From Pyrrhosoma nymphula (Eukaryota > Arthropoda > Insecta > Odonata > Coenagrionidae), in assembly GCA_963573305.1 (NCBI GenBank), contig OY754331.1:90201434-90265433 (forward strand): a stretch of DNA of 64,000 nucleotides, given 5' to 3'. A program made the translations under genes and the position numbers. Position 1 is the stretch's first letter, and every line of letters starts with the position of its first letter. This document shows, piece after piece, positions 49,901 to 58,900 of the stretch. Under the pieces are notes generated by a model. That model ran no database searches, was not told the DNA's origin, and saw only the letters and a program-made list of their open reading frames with translations.

Positions 49901-52900
49901 GGAAGACAACAATGTCAATGCCTGCCTGAAATGTAAGAGGAGAAATTGATCAGCTTTCAGTGGTATATTATTGACCTGAGACAAAAACATTCATACTCGT
50001 TGGGCCAAATTGGAAACACAAATTAAACGCCTGTGTATTTTGAAATGCCAATTGATTGCACAGTTGATGAGAAGGGGGCAAAATCTGTGCAGCTGACAAC
50101 TGTAGGAGGAGAAAAACAGCAGTGCCCTAACTTGCTTGCAGTTTCGGCAGACAGGAAAAAGCTTCCACCATATGTACTTTTTAAAAGAATAAATCTTCCC
50201 AAAGAAAAACTCTCTGGCAGGATCATCATCAGGGCACAAGAGAAGTGTTGGATGGACAACAGTTTGGCTGTGGATTGGATAAAGTGGGTATGGCAGCATC
50301 GCCCAGGAACCCTTCTCAACCTTCCTAACATGCTAGTGATGGACAGTTTTCTCAGTCATCTCACAGATGACGTAAAGAAATGCCCTAAGGGATGACGTCA
50401 GTGCTTCAGCTGCTAGATGTCTGCATCAGTCGCCACTTCAAGGCTCGCATGAAGAGGCAATAGACAGTGGATGGCAGGCTCAGTTCATGAAACTACACCT
50501 ACCAGAAGGATCAAGAAACCAGGATTGACCCAGATATGCCAGTGGATCATAACATCTTGGAAACTAATTCCGGAAGATTTGATATCAAAAGTTTTATCAA
50601 GTGCTGCATTGCCAGTAAACTGGATGGGAGCGAAGACAACATGGTTTGGGAAACTAGAAAATGCAAGTTCTGCCAGAGAAGGTGATACCATTAGTGATGA
50701 AGACTAAATGTCAGTAAGAAAAGCATATCCATTAATATGCACTACTATGTGTTTTCCAATTATTTGGCTTTTAAACCACGCACAATTTCTTCTTCCACAG
50801 GGTAATTTCACATGGTAATTTTGAAATAGATGTGACATGACATACACCAGATGGCAACACTGGTATTGCTATTAATCAACAATTTTTTATGTCGATAAGG
50901 TAATTTTCTTAAATTTTGTTAGTTAACACATATTTGCAATCTATGGTTAAATACATACATGATTTTACTTACTTCCGGGGAATAATTGATTTCTGTCAAT
51001 TTTGGATTATTCTTCAATTTTGATGCAGATTTTATGCCGAAAGGCATTTCGTAGGTGAAAGTTTCGATCGTTTTTACATTGCTTACACAAAAAAAATTGT
51101 GTGTTGCATTTTGAACTTGCTCATTATCGCTAAAATTTAAATGCAATTTGAAATACAGTAGAAGCCCCATATAACGTGTAGGGCATATAACAAGAAGCTC
51201 GAATTTTCGAGGGATGGCCAAAGAACGATTTAAAACCCTATGATTTACATGTAAAATAAATCGGTATTAGCAAGGACATCAATCAGCCTCCACTGGGGTC
51301 GTTTACTATTACGAGTGACAAATGCCTGCTTCAATCTCGGAAAACGTGCACAAACTTGTGCTCATGTCCTCCGTGCATTTCATTGTTATATTGTCATTCT
51401 TCCGCTTTTTTATCAAGTTCAGTCCGACTGATACAACATCATGGCTGGGAAACGAAAGTTGTTGGATCTGAAAACTAAAATACGAATTATCAATGAATGC
51501 AAAAGTGGCGATGGGTCCAAAAGCGAGATAGGGAGGCATTTTTTCACATATCTTCCTCGACCTTATTCACCATTCTGAGGAATAAGGAAAAATTTCGCGT
51601 CGCAGTGCTTCAAGAAGGATGTCCAAGCAGCCAGAAACATTTGCAGCCAGGAGAACATAAGCAGTTAGAATCTGCTCTTTTCTCATGGTTTTGCCAGCAG
51701 AGAGCAGCCTGAATTCTGATAAATGGCCCATTGATGAAGGCCAAAGCGGAGTATCTAAGTGAGAGGCTCGGTATTGACAAGTTTAAATGTTCCTATTGTT
51801 TAAATGTTCCCTTAAATGATGTTGAATACCTAAATTGTTATGAATTCGGATTCCCTATATTTTAATTTGTCTACGTATAGCATTGTCTTTTGTAATTTTT
51901 CAAAGATTATAAATATTGAAAACATGTCAAGGATGATTCATTTTGATATGCACGAAAGGTATGCAATATAAATCATACCTCTATCTCACAGCAGAGAGTG
52001 TAGTCAGTATTCATGGTATTCATTATCAACAAGTTCCCGCTAGATGGAAGTATGGCAGAAGATATTATGTGTATCATGATGGAATTCATCTCGGAACTTA
52101 CAACCTTCGCAACTTTCTGCCTCGTGCTCGAAACACAGAAAATCATGTATATGTACCATGGATTACCTAAAAAATTGCGAGGCATAAAAATGTTGATGTG
52201 ACCTGCCACCTAGTGGCCGCAACGTGCGCTATTGCTTCAGAAATACGGTATTTCTCCGAATGTAAGCCGCACTTGAATATAAGCCGCACTCTGTTTCTGG
52301 GGCCTCAAACAGGGAAAAAAGTTAATTTGCGAATATAAGCCACACCCTTTTTAGTGCATCCCATACTACTACAGTATTAGGCATTAGATTTATATCTGTT
52401 TTTACATTACCTATGTAACTGTGACACAATGTTGCCTATATTATCCTTTAATATATGAATAAATTGTGCACCAATTTGACCTTTTTCAGCGTTATTTCTT
52501 ACTTTCCCCGTGGCTTTGGCGAGTTTAGATGGTGTCCGCATGAATCTGAATTGCTGGTTTGCTCAATTCGGTAATTTTTATGATTTTTTAAGAAAGTTCT
52601 CGAATTTAAGCCGCACCTTGAATATAAGCCGCACCCCGATTTTGAGGCCCCATAATTGGGAAAAAAAAGTGCGGCTTATATTCGGAGAAATAAGGTACGT
52701 GTTTCGCAGGAGCCGATACCGCATTTGCTTGTGGTAAAACGTTTCACATCTTATCTCAATGCAGTCGATCCTTGAAAGTCCACGTTGTGTTCTCGCTCCA
52801 TGCTTACAACTGTCATATGTGGACTTGCTTGTAACAATTATGTTTCCATAAATTCAAGAGAGTATTCCACGCATAATTATTGCAATAATAACACAAATGA

Positions 52901-55900
52901 CAGCATAATGTTAAGGGGTAATTATAAATGCTGGTGATATTGGGCTCTATGATTCTGAAAAGCCGAAGCCAGCTGTTTTATGAGGCGATCTTACATACGT
53001 TGAAGACCTCTCCTTTATTCCCACTATTTAACTGGAGAAGATAGCAGCCGTCCGGTGCTTGCGTGGAACAAAATCCCCGTAGGTTATATCTTGGTCATTA
53101 AGTTATCTAGCATTTTTGTAAATTTCAATTAATATGCCGTGGGCTTTAAATTTGGAGAATTTAAACCGGCTAACGACCCGTGAAGACATCACCCATTGAC
53201 AAAAGATACTTGCAGTGCACAGAATGCATTGTTGAGTAATCCACAAAACTCTTGGTGATGAATTAATTTACTTTTTGAACTCACAACGTTATTTTCCGCG
53301 CATTACGATGCGTTCATCAAATATTTCATTTATAATTGCAGCTATGGTTATTTCTAAGGTAGCTGTTGCGCAAGAACTACTAACGATTGAGACATTAAAT
53401 TAGGCGATAAATATTTTGAGTGTGCCTTTTAGCGAGTGCGTTTTTGCATTTTGTCTGGACTCGTAATAATGGACTTCTACTGTATTTGGATTTAACTTGG
53501 GACCTCAGGTCTGAAAATACACCATGCTACCATATCACCAAACACCAGCAGTCTGTAGCTATATTTAAACACCAATATGTCACAAACTATTGGCTGTCTA
53601 TGCCTACAAACGAGTATTTTTGATATTGGGGAGTTTAGGAGGATTCAACTCTCAAGTTTTAGTGGAATCAGCTGCTCATGAACAGTGACCTACCCTTGTA
53701 AGATAAAATCTGTGGTTGAATAATAAAACATTTTCTAGATATATTTACAAAGTGAATTTGGATACTGGCTCTAAGCCACTAGTTTTGGGAAATAATACTT
53801 CTTAGTACATAAACACTTAAGGGTGCATTTTTTTAGAGAATGATACAGCAATAATTATGATCAAATTATAAGGCTAAAAACACATCACCACATGAGCATA
53901 AACACTTGCCTGCTGGCAGATGGATATCAATGTGGGTGTGAGGGCACTGCTGTCTGGAGTGGTCCCAAGGAAGCGAATGATGCAGACAGGTCTTGTACCA
54001 GCAAACCATACAGGTGTCATTGATGCGGACTTTGCAAGAAGGGAAGTTTTTCCACACCCTCCTTCCCCATGCAACACCAGTGGGGGCTTTCTTTCCTCAT
54101 TGGCGTTTGGATTACCTCCTTCCTCTTCCAGCTGATCACCCACCATGTACAAGTGAATCCTCTCCAAGTCATCCTCACGCCCGTAAAACACCTGAAAAGT
54201 GATCATGATTCACATGCTTATCCGTTACAATGATTGAAATTGAGAATTACACCTGTTCCCCATGCTCATAAAATACATGAAAAGTGATACTGACTCATGT
54301 GCGTATCCTTTATAATGATTGGAATTGAAAATTGATAGTTGTTTAGCCATTTTAACCACTGTCCTAGGCTTCAGAAAAATAAATAATTTGAATACTTTTT
54401 AAAGGATTCAATCAATTCTCAAACCCATGGATTTGATAAGATTTGATTGAATCCTAAAATTATGACCAAATCACTAATTTTAACTTTGGTAGCAGTAGTA
54501 TTTTCATTTAATGTGCTTTGAAGGCTAAGATAATTTTGCACATACTGCCTGCCACTTGCAGACAGCGGCAACAGCACTTGGACAAATAGGAGGACTACCC
54601 TCTCAAAGTCGAGCCGAGCCTAAGGATGCTTAACTCCGGTGACTGATCAGAAACCGTCGTGGCTGGCCATTGCCCATTTTTTAAAACAATATCATGGCAC
54701 CTCTGAATATTAGGCAATGGGCCTAAAATTTTACTAGGTCATCACGAAATGAACAGGAAAACATATAAGAGGAAGACCTTAATGTTCAAACGAGTGAAAA
54801 TAAGTGCCACTCTAATGATGTCCCAATGTAGATGGAAAAAGTTTCCCATTCTGAACACAGATTACAAAACAAAATTGATTACATGATTCAGTAACAGTTT
54901 TAGAATTTTTTTCCATCAGGTTTTAAGTTTCATATTCAAAAACATATAATTTCAAAGAGAAGGATTTGTAAGTCCTGAACTGAATTGATTAAAAGTCAAG
55001 AATCTGCTATCTCTAGACACAAACCTTTACAGAATTGTTGCAAGCATGTAAATGCTGTAGGATCTCTGTAACAATCTGTCCTTGTGCACTTGAGTCCTCC
55101 TTCCTCATGGCACGGTCCACCAGCTTGGTAATTGAGCGGTAAAAATGAGTCAGAAAGTGAGACAAGTACTCCTCATGAGTCTCTGTGTCCAAGCCTTCTC
55201 TTCCAATCCATTCCACAGTATACCTGCAAATTTAAAAATTTGAGAGATGTAAAAATTCAGATGAAAGCATTTATCAAAGAGAATATTCCAAATCTTCCAT
55301 ACAGGATGCTTAAAATTCCATGAATATTTCAACATGGTTACCAAATATGTCAGGGATTAGGTGTATATGCACCCTAGGGATTAGGTGTCTATAAAACCAT
55401 TAGTTAGCTGAATGAAACTCGTAGAATTTCCTCATTTAACCTATCTTCCTCGACCTATGTTTCATAATAAGATGTAAAATGCAAAAAATGTTTAGACTAA
55501 GTACATACATATGTATACGACTAATTTGGGATAGGGCAAAGGGTCAGGAGTTGAGAAGAAGTTCAGAACAAATGTTGAGGGAGCTGCCAGACCCAAGGAG
55601 CTATACAGAGAGGTGGAAGTTAAACCTGGTAGACAGTGCTGTACCTCCACAATGTGGGTTGCCCTTGACGTTGAAAGCATGATACATTGAGGATGGGTTA
55701 ACAGGTTAGAATTCATAATTGAAACCTATGCCATTCACAATTTGCAACTGCTTCAGTATACATATATGCATCCACTTAGGATCGCAGGAGAAAACTAACT
55801 CATATGAGGTGTTTCCTAAATTAAGATTTTGAGTACTTATGCAAGATGTAGCTCTGTCATTCCTTCGCTCGCTCATAAAACTCTCTTTCTGTATTGGCCA

Positions 55901-58900
55901 TATATGAAAGGTTGGAACCACCAATGCCAATGTCTTTGTTGGCATGGAATTGGTACATGTAAGCAGTCATTATAGCCTGATGGATAGTCTGTCCTCTGTG
56001 GATGAAGGTGTGACATTGCACCTGGTATTGACATTACTGTGCCATCAAATGAGTTCCCTTTTTTCCCTCTCCTAATTATGTACAAGCCCAACACTGAAAC
56101 AAACAGCAATAAAAAGGTACTAAAATGATACTTCCAAACTTCTTCATTCTTAATTATCTTTTGTCAATTTGTCAAAAACAATATTGTATGTACTCCAACC
56201 ACACAATATTTAGGGCAATAAAAGCCGTAATGAGATTTTCATAACTTAAAATGATTTTCAATTTTTTTTCCACCACAATACGGAAAAAAGTATGATGTTC
56301 TAATTCAAGTAAGTTAAAATAGTTTCCCCATAGATTTAGAGAGAAGATATCAGTCAGGCTAGTCAACAAATTTCAGAACTAAAAATAGGGGGATGAATGG
56401 CAATGATTGTTACCGCTTCCCCCAGGTTCTACTCCTGGGTATACTAAGGGGGCATGTAATAGTCTACTTGGAGATCACAAAAAATAACAATAAACTATGA
56501 AAAACTTACCTTTGCAAATTGCTGGATTCTATTTTGGCTGGCAGCCTTTCATCACGAAGATTACCCAATAGCTTAATAGCCTCAGTGTCGATACTTCGAT
56601 TGAGGATGTCAATGAATAATGAGGCCTTTCGCAAGTTTTGAAGGTTGATATTATTTATATAACGAACATATGCCAAACAATGATTTCTGGTATTTTTAAC
56701 GCTCAAAATCCCATTAATGACTTCTCTCTCAGTAACTAAAAAGGTTCAAATTTACAAATCATGATTAATTCAAATATATGAACATATTTAATTCACAGGA
56801 ATTACAACATTAAAAATATGGTGTATTTAAAATAAAAACATTACAAACAATCAAAGTAGGTATGCACCAGAGAAGGTGTTGCTACATACTTTATGTATAC
56901 CAAAAATGAGAATTAAACATCAATGTATGCTAATACTATTTTACAAGCTGATTAGGTGATGAGTTTTCGGTCATATGAGTCAAATTAAATAATAAATATT
57001 GTTTAAATGCATTTAAAAACTGACCTGACATGAAATAATTGTGCATAAGTTCCTTGGAAAGCTTTTCAGCATTAAACAGGGACAATGCTGCTTTGCGCAG
57101 CAACTTCTGCATCTTACCAAGGGTGTCCCACCAAATTGCTTGGTCTTGCTGTTGCAGCTTGGGCACTCGCTGAAACCCAAATATGGATGAGAATTGATAA
57201 ATGTGAATATCAACTATAATGGTGCCACTATTAAGGTCTTCAACTACATATTTCCATTGCAACCTTTTCTGTTACCTTATTGTTAAAGTTAACCAAGATT
57301 GAAGAAATGGGTTGAAGAACAGATACTGGGGGAACAGCATTTGCATCTTTTCGATACCATAAGTCCAGAAGGGAAGCATCTGTGCCTCCAGCAACTAATT
57401 CATCCCGTAACATCTGCAACTCTGAGGAGAGTATGTAGGTAGGAATAGGTCGGTACCCATATTTCTGACCTAGGAATACCTGCAAATCAAGTTCAACAAT
57501 TAAATATTACATCTAAATGTGCAATTAAAGTGCAGTGCAATTAAAGTTTATTGTTTCAAAGACAAAAATATGAACAGGAAAAGTCATAAAATACATACCT
57601 GAATAAAAAAAATATACTTAATACTAAATACATATAGGTATATTCATATATATGATACAGAGTTCCTTTTACATATCCTCAAAATATTCCTGAAAACGGG
57701 ATGCACAGACGCAACCAGGAATAGAAATGTGTCTTTTATCCAATGCTCTGTAAGAAATATTACTTAGGGATTTTTGTCCATAACAACTTTCTCTAGTACA
57801 TGCACATTGTTAATAAGGGATTGAATATTTACAAGCAAGGTTTTTAGGAGAACCAACTTTGTTTCCTTGCTCGACTACTTCCAGGTACAGATCAACGGTT
57901 TTCTATCATTTCAACTCCACTCTGGACTTAGAGAGAATAAAAAACGTCACGCTGTCATGATGTTTGGCTATTCCTTGCTGAGCCTAATCTCATCTCATAG
58001 ATCAAATAGGACACCAACTTGAAAACTGACATTGACACTTTTCTTTTAAAGTTTGAATACTTAACCTCCCAAAGAGAAAGTTTAACTTACAGACATAAAT
58101 ATTCACCAAAAAAGTCAACAAAGATTGGTGATTTATAATTTTACAACATATAATATAATGATAGTATTGCACTCAGTTTGAAATAATTTTTTCATACCAC
58201 ATATGTATAACGTACCAACATTAAACTCTCTGGTTTGCTACATTAATGTAGAAGCAGGCATACTATATTTCCCACTACATAAGATATGCATACTTTTTCC
58301 AGAAAATTGCATTCAAAAATTAGCCTTCATCTTATGGGCTGAAGCTAAAGCTGCATTTTCAAAGCTACATTTTCATGTATCTGATTTTGCATTGCCATCA
58401 TAGATAGCATTATCTCTACTTTCACCGTTGACTGCATTGTGATCCTCAAGCTAAAGGTGCACTCTCCATCATTCATTTTTTGGGATTTAATGATTATGTC
58501 AATGATTTGTTTAATCAATGGTTATGACAATCATGTAGAACTATATTTCCTACATGCATGGGGTTTAAAAACTACTGATTTTGATTAGATTCCAGACACC
58601 TGAAAATGGCAAGCAGTATTGTAATTGGGATCAATTTTAATGTCCAGAGGAAGAATAAGGAGGTTGTGGTGGCCTAGTGGGTAGAGAGCTAGGTGACCAA
58701 CTGGAGGGTCCCGGGTTCAAATCTGGGTGAAACCTATCTGGAAACCCCCTCCAAAAATCCTTGCAATTTGACTGTCTGATTGTCAGAACTTCCAGCAAAA
58801 TTGCAGGTGGCCCAGGGAAAGGAACTGCTCCCCCTACCCTTAATGAGTGAATTTCACATGCCAATGTCTTAGTACGGGGTGAGCTCTACTCTCACCTATC

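Larger units (their letters stand above)
51156..53482 (+). mobile_element. Tigger element with TA target duplication
   Basis: Ends CAGTAGAAGCCCCATATAAC and, reversed, CAGTAGAAGTCCATTATTAC, each flanked by TA (51154 and 53483). Contains a transposase N-terminus at 51441 and a later MITE at 52246-52695. Most of the transposase is deleted. Confidence 0.85.
48647..53909. other. 5.3 kb NWD2-like intron with GC-AG borders
   Basis: Donor GCAAGT (53904-53909 on minus) and acceptor TTTTAAG. Contains a Tigger-like tip, a pogo transposase relic and a Tigger with a nested MITE. The rest, e.g. 53.5-53.9 kb, shows nothing recognisable. Confidence 0.7.
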
